From the NCBI GenBank assembly GCA_030704615.1, contig CM060731.1:64086756-64150755 (forward strand): a stretch of 64,000 nucleotides of DNA, given 5' to 3'. The position numbers and the translations under genes were made by a program. The notes beneath the pieces are model-generated. The model worked only from the letters and a program-made list of their open reading frames with translations, ran no database searches and was not told the DNA's origin. How positions within the stretch are numbered: the stretch's first letter is position 1; each line of letters starts with the position of its first letter. The DNA comes from Takakia lepidozioides. Taxonomy: Eukaryota; Streptophyta; Takakiopsida; Takakiales; Takakiaceae. Positions 1 through 15,445 of the stretch are shown in pieces.

Positions 1-1259
1 TCTTGGGCTTGATTTTTTGGAAGAAGTATTTCGACGTTTTCCCCCCCTTGGTTGACCAGTTAACCCCAGCTTGCATTTTTCATTTTTTGCTCCTGCTGCG
101 TTTGGAAGGCACCCAGGTTCGAGCGAGCCTCGAGGTAGGTCTAGAAGGTGTGGTCATCACACAATGAACTTTCTATTTTCCTTTTACATACTTCTTGAGG
201 GCTATCATTTCGCTGTTATTACGCACGGTGGTAATGGGGCACATACAGCCTCAGAAGTGGTTGTGGGTTCAATCCACCCTTGGTGTCACAAAGGTGTCCA
301 TCTTCCTAGCGGAAGGAAATAATCCTTCTGGGTGAAGAGACACCATAGTTTATGGGCCTGGCTTAGTCTACTTGAAGCTGCCGGTATGAATGGGAATTTT
401 TCAACTGGGCAAAACAAGTAGTTTCCTGACCCACTTATTAACCATTTAAAGATCTTCTCAACTCAACCTCCTCTCTTGAGGTCAAGAAGGCCAAACTCAA
501 ACTCAAGTCTTTCATTGCAAATGGGCCACCGCTTGAGTTGGGTTGGGATCCAAAGGTTTTGGGTCCAAGAATACATGGAGGGACTCAAGCTCGGAGGAGG
601 GTTGTTGGAGTAGACATGTAGAGATGCGCATGAGAATGAAGAGAGCAAGCAGTGCAGCTTCTTCTCATGCGACAAGGTAGTTGTATACCCGTCGGTTTGG
701 TGCTGCATCGATCGATTCGCAGTCGCAGAAAGAAACCCATCTATGGAATATTTGACTCTCTCATATAATGTTATGCAATATAGACAGGAAGAAGGAAGAG
801 AGACGAAGTAAACGTGCTATACATTGGAGAGATGGAAATACACTCAGGCAGCGTTTTCCAGGATGATACCCTCGAGGATACATTCCATTCATGAATAGAG
901 TTTTAGCAGTTTAAACTTTGTTGGGGGTTGTAAGAAGAAGAGCCATGCGAATGCGGGACGCGGATTCAATATCGTGTTCCTAGATCAGAAGCACGGAATT
1001 TGCGCAATTCCAGTGGTGTTATTTTATTTGTAGCGAGAAGGGGGCCGTCGAGCGATTTGAGGGCCCCTGGGTCATGAGAATGGCAAGCTAGTTGCAGAAA
1101 CTCCGTGCCTCCTTCACCCTCTTTGTATTCGTGGCTTTTCTTCGGAAGGTGGGCACTCTGCGTCTAGATTCAAGCGTGCTCCATTGCAAAACCAAACAAA
1201 GATTTCGTACTGTATATTTGCAGGGGTATGCTCGTGTAGTAAGCGGGCAGGCTGCTTCG
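1..1259. other. Intergenic region, no gene recognised; weak tRNA-like B box
   Basis: I see no supportable coding exon here. At 266-275 the sequence GGTTCAATCC sits inside a short inverted GTGG/CCAC stem, which looks like a pol III B box or tRNA T arm. No convincing acceptor stem or A box frames it, so at best this is a decayed SINE. The rest is unremarkable upstream sequence of the TruB gene. Confidence 0.4.
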
Positions 1260-4200
1260 ATGGCTGCTTTGCATGTTGCACACTCTTCCAAGCATCTCTT
1301 TGCTGTCAACAATATCTGTTTGTCGCAGTCAGGAAGCTTACCTCGTTACTGGGGATCCGTCGCTTCCAATCCATCGTGTAGAATAGGATGTTTGAGCTCT
1401 AGGCCTGGCTCCAGCATCCCTTTCCACATGCTGCGGTACCAAATGGGCAACAGTTGTCCCTCATTTGACGACAGACATGCACGGGCAGGTAAACGAAATG
1501 CACAAAACTCAATCCCAAGATTTCGAGAGCCATTGGTAGCGACAGGCGAGGAATGCACCCCGGGCAATTCGAAAGTATGTTTTGGGACCATAAGGGGGGG
1601 AAGAGAGGAAAGAAGACGAGGAGGGTGGAAGAGTGTTCGAAAAGTATGTTAGAATCCTATTTATATACAGTGGACAAGGGACGGGAGCTTTCCCAAGGAC
1701 TTCGAGAAACTACAGAGACTAGAGCAAAGAGCGTCCGTGTAGAGTCAGCAATTACCAGGGTGGACTAATGTTCACAAGCCAATTGGACATAGAACACCTT
1801 TTAATCATAATAAATTACGCTTCTCTGAAGTAGAGCCCATGGAAGCACCAGAAGAGATACATTTGCTATGCCACATGTTATATTGTCTACTCGAGTGCTG
1901 AGCAATGACAAGACATTTCAGTCTTTCTCTCAACTTTGTTATTGGAGGAGGGGTAGAACGTCCAAGTTTGTTGGCTTTGGTGAATGTTCACATGCAGATT
2001 TGAGTCTGGCCTGAATTTTCTAGGACTATAATCAAATCCCATTCTGAATTCATCCTGAGGGCACAGGGCACACCGTAGAATCTCCTCAAGCCTGGCAATT
2101 ACGAGCCTCTACTACCAGTGAGGACAAGTCAGCGGCGACCCCCACAGAACACTTGAGGCCACCAACTGGTAGGGATCCATTGGAAGGAGTTGGAGTGATG
2201 CCAGTGGTGGTAATGCGGGATTCGAAGGTTCCGGAGAATTGGAATGGACCTGGTGGCACAGTAGTGCTTATTGACAAGCCTAAAAGTAAGTGCAACTGTT
2301 TGTGTGGGCTGTTTGCAGTGTAAGCTGAATACTCCGGGTCATGCTAGTGCTCATACGTGTGCACCCATGAGGATGCAACAATCTTACGCAGGCATCTTTG
2401 TGCATCAGAACCAGCAGCAACCTGTAAGGTGGAATTGTGAAAGTATCTGCATCAAATGCATACGCATTTTCATGTTTTCAAGACACTTTGGTCTGTGTGC
2501 AGAGAACGTGCTTAATTATCACATCTCATAAGCTTTATTGAGGATGCGCCATGTACCCCAGCTCCCCTTCTCTTTAGTAGCAACAGTTGTTGTAGGCCTG
2601 ACCCTGATGTGGGTTCCATATCTCGGGGTGTGGTGAGTTGCCTGCAGATTGGACATCCTTTGATGTGTGTGGCAAGCTCCGGTACTTGCTAAAAATTCAA
2701 AAGGTTGGTCCAGCTCTTTTCCTCAGGCTAATGATACCTGGTGCTTGCTTCTGTCCTGGTTTGTCTGTTTGATACCCAGTATGGTCTGGATGCACATTCC
2801 ACTCCATTCCATTCCACTCGAGCAATAGTTTGTATTCTTGGCTCTGGTTTTGTTTCCTCTCTCATGTTTTCTTCCATTTTGTCCCATAAGCTCTATGAGC
2901 TTTCCGCGGACGATTCTTATGTCAGGTGCCCATCACGCATTTGGAGGAGCTCAATAACTTTAGGTTGAGATACATTCCCCTTGGTCTAAGGGTCCTACTT
3001 TAGCTAACTGCAAGTTAGCTAAAGTTCCTTTCGACAGTCAATATTTAGGGAGTTGGGGTCGCAGGTAGGGCATGCAGGCACACTTGACCCCATGGCCACA
3101 GGTTTGCTGGTTGTATGCGTCGGCAAGGCAACGAAGCTCGCCGACAGGTATCAGAACTTAGAATCATTCTGGAGGATGTGCAGTTACTTGTTTGACATGC
3201 ACTGAAAGAGCTGTGTGTGTTTGGGTTTTTCGCAGTTTGGCACCCGTTTGGGTTTCTGTGTTGTGCGAAGCAATTCATTGGAACATCACCACTCGCCAGC
3301 TTTGTTGACTGGAAATCTGAAAACTTCCTTTAACAGTAAGAACTGTAACTGGTCTGAAGGGGAGGATGGGGGCCAGCTATCAGGCATTGACCAAGGTCTA
3401 CAGTGGGACGATGCGGCTGGGTGAATGCACACCTTCTTGTGATGCGGACACACCAGTGAGTTGTTTCCTTTCTCTTTCTGTGTGAGAGAGTAGGAGGCTC
3501 CATACACTTCTTGCCGTGGACCTTTCCGGCATGGATGGGGTTCGGGAGGGGGGTGGTGCATGATTCACTTCATGGGTTTTACAATGCGTTTAATAACCCG
3601 TGTGTACTTGCCCCCAGAGCCATGCTCCATATGAAAAGTTTGCAGTTTCTTGAATAGGATTAATAAATGTTATGGATTACTTCCCTTGAGACAATCTGAG
3701 GGTAAAACCGGCATTACAGGTCTCACAGATGCTGCCTTGGCAGCATATAGAAGATGCCGACATTGAGAGAGCCAAGCAGGCCTTTATTGGACAGATCATG
3801 CAAGTGCCCCCAATGTTCTCTGCTATCAAGGTAGGCAATAATTCTCAAGTTGTCTATTTAGTTGATTTCACTTGTTGGTCCCTTGTTCTGGTTCAAATGT
3901 CTGATACAGAGCAACTTTCCTAAGTTCTCTCTTTGCAGCACGCCAACTTCCTCCAGCATCCGAATGTTGAAACCGAATGTGTCAAAGGTTGCACTGTTTT
4001 ATCATCTGCCATCCAAAGACTGTCAAAAGACCCCATTTGAGCAGACATGGCCTTACAGAATTGCAAGTTGGGCAGGGATACTGTGTGCATGGTTTACTGA
4101 TTTTGTGGGTGCATTTGTAGGTTCAAGGGGAAAGACTGTACAACAAAGCAAGGCGTGGGGAGGAAATTAAAGTTCCGCCACGGGCTGTAACAATCTATGA

Positions 4201-5490
4201 TTTCCAACTCAAGCGTAGTCCTGAAACCAGGTCATTCTCTTTATCTAGAGGGACATAAGACCTCTCTCTTTCCATACTGGCTCTCTTTCAGTATCTGTGA
4301 TGCAGTGCATGCAGTTGTGACATTCTGTGGTTTTGGTAAAAGCAAACAAAATGTGCTGTTGAATTGCGGCCCCAAATCTTGTTTAGTTTTATCCTCTCCC
4401 TGGCCCATTCTCTTCCATCCAAACTAAGCTGAACATGACCTAGTGAGCACACTTCTCACATGCATCACTCCGTCTCTGAGCAGCGTTGGGGTTTTTGACA
4501 CACTTTGGTTTTCTCTGAGTTTTACCGTGCCCCATATGCTCCTGTGCTCCTGTGTTGTTCTTTCTTTTTGCTCTCTCTTGGGCACACCTGTTGATTACTG
4601 AGAAACATATTTGTTTTGACTGTCCCAGACAAGAATTGGATTTTGTAGTGGTCTGCTCCAAGGGAACATACATTCGATCACTCTGTGCAGACCTAGGACA
4701 GTCCCTTGACAGGTTTGGCTTGCTACCTAATCCTAAGCTATCTGAAAATTGTTCTTGGATTTTGAAAGTTGTCCCCTGGATAAGTCCTTGTTGACTATAG
4801 CTGATGACATAAGGCCAGTGCTCCTGTAAAGTCGATATATTATCATGCTGGATTTAGGTGTGAACTTTGGAACTCCTGCTGTAACTTAATTGTAGCGGAG
4901 ATGATCTTCACAATGCCATAAATTTTGATTCGCATGTGCGGATGTTGGAAGTAGGACACAAAGAGTGGTTGGATTGGAGTGTCAGATTCAACACTGCTTG
5001 CATACTTTTGGTAAATGGTTTGTGTGTGGCAGAAAAATAGGCAACAAAAATAGTATTGATGATTCAAATGCTGACTGATGACATGTGTCTGGAGAATGCA
5101 GTTTTGCACATCTCACAGCTCTAAGACGAGATAAAATAGGTCTCTCTCTCTCTGTAAACCCTGTTTTCAATTGATTTTATACTGATGCTTGTGTAGACTG
5201 TTAGAGAAAATGTATCCTAATCCAGCTCTTCAATGTCAAGCTCCTCCCATGAGATTCTTCCAAATGATATGGTTAGAGATCAGGGTTGTGGAAGTCAGGA
5301 AAAATTTATCTTGAAAAATGTCTGCACTGGAACTGTGATCAGCTCTGTTAGAACATTTTGACAATGGGTCTCTGATGGGTGTGCACATTTGGCAGGCAAC
5401 TTAAGTGTGGAGGATGCATGGCCTGTTGCAGAGCTAGTTGAGCACTACCAGGGACTAAAGAGTGTACAGATTCATCCAGCACAGAATTGA
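1260..5490 (+). CDS. TruB: tRNA pseudouridine-55 synthase, TruB family, probably organellar
   Basis: Predicted exons are about 1260-1574, 2060-2285, 2648-2703, 3065-3147, 3377-3455, 3720-3830, 4121-4230, 4629-4712, 5102-5139 and 5396-5490; phases are compatible throughout and the stop is TGA at 5488. The product is near 400 residues. TruB landmarks appear in order: VLIDKPK, then [11 protein letters not shown], then [20 protein letters not shown], whose D in GTLD is the family's catalytic aspartate, then [27 protein letters not shown], the [13 protein letters not shown] motif and [10 protein letters not shown]. The first exon is serine/arginine rich and poor in acidic residues, like a plastid or mitochondrial transit peptide, but it is tentative, as is the start of exon 2. 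The enzyme isomerises U55 in the tRNA T loop. The donor after exon 9 (GTCTCT) is weak. Family call is secure. Confidence 0.9.
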
Positions 5491-6583
5491 TGGAGCTATT
5501 TATCGACAGTGTCCTAACATCCGCTCTCATTGAGGCGGAAGAAACTATTCTTGAAAGTAGGAATGAAGAGAGGGGAAAGATGTTGGAATGGTTTGAACTG
5601 CGGATAGTAGGCCACATGAGAGTCAGGAGTCTTTACTGATGGAAAAATAGAGCATCCTTCACCTGGATACCCAGTTATAATCAGGTACCAGGTATCCTGC
5701 TGGATAGACTGGTGCAAAATATGAGCTGACACGTTTGAACGGGTTTGATATTCCATCAGAGGCGCATTCCGGCAACTTTTCTGATTTTACCCCCATTATT
5801 TCTGCGTACAAGTAGCTCAGTCATTTGCCCGGTCAAATCGAAACCTCGAAAAAATTTGGCAGGAAAGAAAACACTCTTGAGGGATGGGGGTATGGCTTCC
5901 TGGTTACTGCGAGGTGGATAGTGTTGGACTTGGCATCCAATTCACCACTCCAAGCCGGCTGAGATAAGTGGTTGCTTACACCACTTTAACATGGACCTGT
6001 CTTACACAATCCCCATTCCTAAAGTTGAGGCCCATATTTTCAGTTTTGGGAACCCATGTCTTTCGACCGACATCCTCTTGCACAATTCCATGCTACTGAC
6101 TTTCTGTACCCAAGAACTGTACAGTCACGCAGTGTCCAGCGCTGAGGGGCCTCAGAATTTTGTGTGGCCTCGTCGTACTGAGGCCGCATGGTGCAGAAGG
6201 GAGAGGACCTGACAGATGTTGATACGGCTGAGGTTGTTGGTCTGGTGGTAGGTCGATGGCGATTTGGCAATGCAGGTCTTGGGTTCCATTCCTAGAACGT
6301 AGTTCCGGTGGCGGGCCGACTGCGCGTCGAAAGACTATCTATATATACACATAATAAACTTTTCGAAGCTTTGCTGTTCGCTTTTGCTATGTCCGGGAAA
6401 AGATAGGTCTGCCCTCTCCACCTTTTCACCTCGTGGCAGTCTGGGCGAAGTTCACTGCGCACTATATATCTCAACTTGCCTCGCTCACCTGCACAGGCTC
6501 ATATCTCTTTCATCTCCCTTGATTTGAAAACTGTTTGTCTCTCGAGCTTTTCTCAACTTAGCTTTACAGAATCCGAGTTACAA
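5491..6583. other. Intergenic region between TruB and the F-box gene
   Basis: This stretch holds the TruB 3' flank and the F-box gene upstream region. No coding exon, RNA gene or repeat is convincing. A sequence around 6250-6295 (GGGTTCCATTCC) has a faint B-box look but no foldable tRNA around it. Confidence 0.4.
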
Positions 6584-7724
6584 ATGGGCAAGAGTCGGAA
6601 AGTTGCAAAGAGAGAACCCATCAAAGGTGACGACAGGGATTGCGGGCGTCTACCCGAAGACATTGTAGAGATTGTTCTTGCGCATCTCCCGGTGCGCGAT
6701 CTTCTTACCTGCCGAGCACTGTGCACTATATGGAGTCACTTCAACCTCGTGGGACCTTCCTTTCTGCAGATGCGTGTGAAGATGGCCGTGGAATTGACAG
6801 ATTGGTTCTTTCCCCTTTGTTTAGGTCTAGGCGTGATTTCTCGTCGTGACAGTGAATTGGGTTGGGGAATGCATCACGCATCAAAGGAATGGAGTCAAGA
6901 TTACCGTACTTACTGCAGCTGGGGGCCTCATATTAGGTCGTCGAGGCTTTCACCCGAAAACCCAGCAATTGTATGTTTGTAATCCAGTGACCAGGAGATG
7001 GAAGCAGTTGCCTGATCGAGTGGTGGATGGAAGAGGCCGGGCAACCACGATGTACGTTGATCACATGTCTGGGACATACAATATTTTTGTCTTTGGCCTG
7101 TGTTTCCTCCAAATTTACAATTCTGCAACACAAACGTGGATGCTACATAGATATGCAGCTGAGTTGTGCGCACCTCATGACTCTGTGGTATGCAATGGGA
7201 TCTTCTATTTCCTGCAGGAGCTAAGAAGAGACATAATCACGTTGAACGCATTTGACATCGAAAGAGGACAGTTACTTGTAAGATTTTCCAAGAGCTATCG
7301 TGAAGAAAATATGAGGAACCCTCGACTTGTGGCGTGCAAGGATACTCTCTACCTTATCGGAGTTTCATGGGCGGGCCTGCATCCTGACTTAAATTCAAAA
7401 TTGGTTGTGAACTTTTACATCACCCGGATTCAGCTGCAAGGAGACGGATATAAATCTTTTCCGGTAACCCAGCTGTCGCACGATGTCGGTAAGACGGATG
7501 CCGTTACCCGAGAAGCTTTCGAAGACAACTGGCAATGCGCAGCAAGAGATGAGTGTATCTGGATGACATGTGCAGATTGTTTCTTGTGGTACAACGTCAG
7601 GAATGATACTAAAGGGGAGCAGCTTATCATGCATAATATTGGCGTCTCTGATCCATCTCACTGGCTCAAGCTCCGTTACCTTCCCAACGCAAATTTTGCA
7701 CCGAGTTTGACTGCTGCTCCTTGA
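6584..7724 (+). CDS. F-box protein with C-terminal kelch/FBA-like region
   Basis: The ATG at 6584 is preferred over one at 6476 because it gives a compact basic leader directly before the F-box. The F-box (about residues 20-65) reads LPEDIVEIVLAHLPVRDLL, then CRALCTIW and GPSFLQM. F-box proteins bind Skp1 and present substrates to SCF ubiquitin ligases. The downstream 290-residue part has plant F-box-associated features: TAAGGLILGRRG, LYVCNPVTRRWKQLP, SVVCNGIFYFL and CIWMTCADCFLWY. The two halves lie in different frames and overlap at 6846-6982, so either a short unspliced-looking intron or a one-base shift separates them. I cannot place a clean GT-AG intron. It may be a young pseudogene. The substrate is unknown. 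Confidence 0.75.
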
Positions 7725-9476
7725 CAGTATATATTCATATGTACAGCTTTCTGATCATGTTCAAGGAAGATTTGAGTTGTAACTTGCCATTTGCAGGTTT
7801 AGATGTCCGCTAGATCTCAAGAAGTAGGCACTACGCATGCTGTGAATGTCTTGAGTCTCCCAAGTTGTCCGAAGTAGGGAAACATAGAACCCAGTCGCTG
7901 TACACCAGCTCAAATGACAACTGCATAGTTGGAGCTGATTGATCTTTCTTGCATGTGAAGTAAAGCTTCTCACTAAATGAAGAAATTTTGTTTGTTTCCT
8001 TGTCAGAGGAGCTGTCAGGACTCACACCCTTGATAACCAGCTGAATGCTTCTAATAAGACATAACCTCCAAGTGCAGTTGTTTATATGCTAAATGTGTGC
8101 ACAAAGGATCAAAGGATACACAGACCGTCTTTGAGGACGAGCGCTTGAGGACGAGCCTGTTTTTTGTGGGCCCCCTCCAAAACCAGATATACCCTCATGG
8201 TTCTTCCCCACAAAATTCCATTAGAAACAGCGAGCAGAGAAATTTCAAGAGTCTTTGCTCATCAACCTCAAGAGAGACTGACTGCAAAGAGGAAGATGAC
8301 CCAGGGAAGACATATATTTTGAGAGAGAGAGAGATCAACTGTTAATGTAGGAGCGGCCTGATCTATTAAACAGTAAATCAGAGCTCAAAATTTTGCAAAC
8401 ATCATGAGATAGACAACAACATGATGCACAAGGGCTTGCGCCAAGCTCTAGAACTTGCAAGCATCTTGAGTTTGAGCTCCAAGAGTAAGAAAGCTGTAGA
8501 AGAGATATCCCGCGATTGATGAAGAAGGCTGGTGGAGATACCTCTCTTCTTCAATATTCAAAACTGCGCAGGAAACCCATTCCTTGCATAGTTGTCGCCC
8601 CTTTCCTGTTTTCTCTTAGATGAGCTTGCTCCTCATCATCACTAATCCACTTGAAACCTTCAACTCCTCGTGTTTTTCATAGTTTCCTACCTCTTCAGAT
8701 CTAGAAAAGAAATTTGCATGCATTATCACTATGTTTTCACCCTCAAGACTCACGGCCGACATGAGAAATCCCATGGCTTCAATTCATGGCCAAGATGTAT
8801 GATGTCCATCATGGGTACATAAAGGACAATTATCTGCTTGCAATCTGCATCCGGTGTCAATCATGCATCAAGTACCCTTCCCCTTCCCACTTTACTGATG
8901 CGTCCCAGACCCTGAGTAGTAAGAGTGAAACAATCTGGTCATGGATGGCCAGTGGCAATGACAACTACACGTTGTATGATATCTTTCACAAGGGTTGAAA
9001 GGAAGTGACAAGAAAGACCAAATTAACATCATGAGAGGCCAAATGCTCTTAGGTGTCTCTCCATGTCACTTCAACCCTGAAAATGGGAGAAAGAATTACA
9101 CCTGACCCCATTGCACAAGCCAAAAGTTCTTGGAACCGGTAGGTCAGTAGGAATACACAATTCCACTCCAGAGCAAAATATCCATCAGAGAGTTCCAAGG
9201 AAAGCTAGACCCATTTATTCAACCTGTAGCCCGCGCCTTTGTTGTCATCGTAACAAAAATAAAGATCTCAACGCCGAGAACTAAATCAATCAATCATCCA
9301 GAAAAGGAATATGTTGCCGAGCAAGAAATTAAACTCTGAGCCTAGAAATTGACTATAGCAATAGAAGAAGACTTATTGCCTCTAGCCTGAAGTCAGACAA
9401 CTCTAAGATGAGAGGTGATGGGCTCTCATTGGCCGCCAAATCCCCCATACAGACATTCAGGTATGTCAGACACGCT
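7725..9476. other. Intergenic region between convergent F-box and malate dehydrogenase genes
   Basis: No exon is supportable here. Both flanking genes end towards this region, so it should hold two 3' UTRs and polyadenylation signals. It contains a short AG dinucleotide run near 8320-8335 and one copy of a 33-bp direct repeat at 9204-9236. Confidence 0.5.
9204..9236 (+). repeat. 33-bp direct repeat, copy 1 (copy 2 at 9669-9701)
   Basis: A 33-bp sequence beginning GCTAGACCCATTTATT and ending GTAGCCCGCGC is present here and again at 9669-9701 with no mismatch that I can see. The copies bracket the last malate dehydrogenase exon (9477-9614): one lies downstream of the stop codon, the other in the last intron. 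Confidence 0.8.
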
Positions 9477-12982
<3,506 letters not shown>

Positions 12983-13264
12983 CTTCGATACAATTCCTCT
13001 GCAGATCGGGCCCCGTGAAGAGGAATGAGAGAGAGGAAAAAAACACTTTAATCGCAGGAGTGTGAAGAGAGAAAAAGAAGAGAAAGGTTTGTTCCACGGT
13101 GGCCCGCTTACCGTCGCGCCGCATCTTTCTTCTCGAACGGCCACGATTCGCTGTGGGACAGCATCGTGCGGTGAAAGAGCGAGAAGTTCAAAGACGGTGG
13201 GCGATACTTCACATGTAAAACGGCAAATTTTCAGGGGAGTTCTCGAAGTATTTTACTTGTTCCC
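12983..13264. promoter_or_regulatory. Upstream region of the malate dehydrogenase gene
   Basis: Minus-strand upstream sequence and probable 5' UTR of the malate dehydrogenase gene. It is rich in AG/AAG on the plus strand (CT-rich in the transcript), as is common for plant 5' leaders. No TATA box is assigned. Confidence 0.35.
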
Positions 13265-13605
13265 CATACGTTCCATTGATTTCTTAATGTTCATCCTCTT
13301 AATGATTTTTTTGATGAATGTGGTAACACAATCCATTCGACGAGTCGCCGAATGATAACATATATAATCCATAGGTACCGGTATATTGATTTCTTAATGT
13401 TCATCCTCTATAGGATTTTTTTGATGAATGTGGTAAGACATTCGGCAAAGACCAGTCGCCGAATGATAAAATATATAATCTAGAGGTATATTGATTTTTT
13501 AGTGTTCATCCTCTATATGATTTTTTTGATGAATGTGGTAAGACAATACATTCGGCGAAGACCAGTCGTTGAATGATAAAATATATAATCCAGAGGTATA
13601 TTTGT
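13265..13605 (+). repeat. Three tandem copies of a ~105-110 bp unit
   Basis: Three successive units start near 13265, 13386 and 13489. Each contains TTGATTTCTTAATGTTCATC, a T-rich stretch, GATGAATGTGGTAA, a CATTCG block and CGAATGATAA followed by ATATATAATC. Units differ by small indels. The array lies directly between the malate dehydrogenase promoter and a MULE exon, so it may be transposon end sequence. Confidence 0.75.
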
Positions 13606-13651
13606 GAAACCTCAAAACGAGCCTGAAGCATATACTCTTTTTGTCGCGCAG

Positions 13652-13959
13652 GAAGTTGTGAATCTAGCAGAGCCTACGGAGTGCCCAACATCATCCCAGC
13701 GTGGTCGGCAGGAGCCGTCGGATGTTTTTATCAATTGAATCTGAGATGAAGTCCCTGTCGCTTCTTGGCAATGAGAGTGAAACAATGCGCAAACATCTGC
13801 TTGCCGACCTTCGTTGTGTTCGTGGGAGGCTGTCCACTTTACAAATCAGAATCGACAAAGGTCTGTTGCACCCTCTTCAGGCAGTTCCATTCATAAAAAA
13901 TGATGATGGAAACAACATGTCTCTTGCCAAGAAAATGGATTTTGTAGACCGGTTCCATA
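13652..13959 (+). pseudogene. MULE-family transposase, C-terminal exon fragment
   Basis: A reading frame bounded by an acceptor (CGCGCAG at 13651) and a donor (GTAAGT at 13960) encodes a helical segment with VRGRLSTLQIRI, GLLHPLQAVPF and NNMSLAKKMDFVDRF. It resembles the minus-strand product at 27150-27542 (ICRGQLIDI, GMLHPAAAKTF, NNMSLKMKRDFVEAW), which lies with a MULE catalytic exon. I infer an orphan exon of that transposase class. The downstream intron position is filled by the GTGTAACCC array. Upstream exons are absent. Confidence 0.55.
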
Positions 13960-14034
13960 GTAAGTGACCATTGAGTCCATTGGCAATGACACTTATTTTG
14001 TGATCACCAGGTTTAATATGAAGTACATGTCTGT

Positions 14035-15400
14035 TCATAGGTTGTTATTCACTTTGCCATTCCATCCACATTCAACCTATGTAACCCACTCAATGGGACA
14101 CCCATGGGCCGGGGTGACACAACGCAGGGTTACACCCTTATGGGGTTTCATAACGTAACATAGCTCTACTTAGTGTAACTCGTATCTGTGGTACTCCACA
14201 CAGTGTAACACAGACGAGTGTAACCCTCTTCAGTGTAACTCATTGTGGTGTAACTCCAAGTGTAACTCCAAGTGTAACTGCAATGTAACTCTCCACAGTG
14301 TAACCCAGTATGTAACCCCATCGAATATTGCTGTCAGTGGTGTAACTCGATGACTACAGTGTGACTACACGGTCTGGGTTAGTCTGCCGGGGTTACATGA
14401 CCCTTCAATACAGAGTGGGAAGACGCTAGAGTCGAGCACCTTTAGTCGCCAATACTAGCAACCCCTCTATGTGCAACCCCTCTATGTGTAACCCATATAT
14501 GTGTAACCCCTCTATATGTAAGCAATTTAGGTGTATCCCACCCTGTATGTGTAACCCCTCTATGTGTAACCCAATTTGTGTGTAACCCACCCTGTATATG
14601 TAACCCATGGACGTGTAATCCATGAGATAGTTAATCATTCCGTTCAACCTATGTTATGGACCTGTGTAGCCCTCCGGAGTGTAACTTGTTGTTGTGTAAC
14701 CCCAAGAAGTATGTATCCCGACCACATGTAACCCCCACTGTTGTCACCCCATCGCATGTAACCCATTGTACAATTTGGGGTGCATGTTGTAAACCCGATG
14801 CTACATCACCCCATCTTATGTATCCCCACGACACGTAGCCCTTGTATAGCCAACCCTGCCCACTGTCACTGTGCACAGTGTAACTCAGAGCTGTGTAACC
14901 CTCTTGAGTGAGTGTAACCCAGAGTGTTGTAACTCCAAGAAGCATGTAGCCCGACCAGATGTTCCCCCATCGTATGTAACCCATTATATATAGCCCTCAT
15001 GTATGTAACCCCATGTAGTATAACTCTAAGAACTTCAGTGCACAAAAACTTCAGTGCGAAAAGAAAAAAAAAAAAGAAAAAAAAAACAAGTGCACATAGT
15101 CGAGGTGGGGTTACATGCCACGAAACTATACCGTTTCAGCTACGTGACCCTGACATAGCCAGGAAGGCCCAACCATGTAACCCTGAGAGGCCCATTGCAT
15201 GTAACCCATAAGTGTATCCCCACGTTGTGAGACCCGGCACGGTGTAACCCATCACTTATGTGTGAACCCACAGAGTGTAAGCCCATTGCCCCAGGGCCCC
15301 AAGGTGTACCCAAGTACTTGTCTATGACTCCACTTCATGTAACCCAATAAGGTGTAACCCCATGTAAGCCCATTGCATGAAACCCAAACTGTGAAGTGTT
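14035..15400 (+). repeat. Degenerate GTGTAACCC array (left array)
   Basis: Dozens of copies of (G)TGTAACCC or TGTAACTC occur at irregular 12-40 bp spacing, mostly in this orientation on the plus strand. Spacers differ from copy to copy, so it is not a simple tandem satellite: the motif is conserved and the spacers are not. A poly-A tract with G interruptions lies at 15060-15086. No gene is supportable inside. Confidence 0.85.
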
Positions 15401-15445
15401 ACGAACAAACCACATAGAAGCAAAAAATGCATCAAGAGACGCTAT

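Noticed and set aside
266-275. tRNA gene or SINE
   Set aside because: Only a B-box-like T arm is visible; no acceptor stem, anticodon arm or A box could be placed convincingly.
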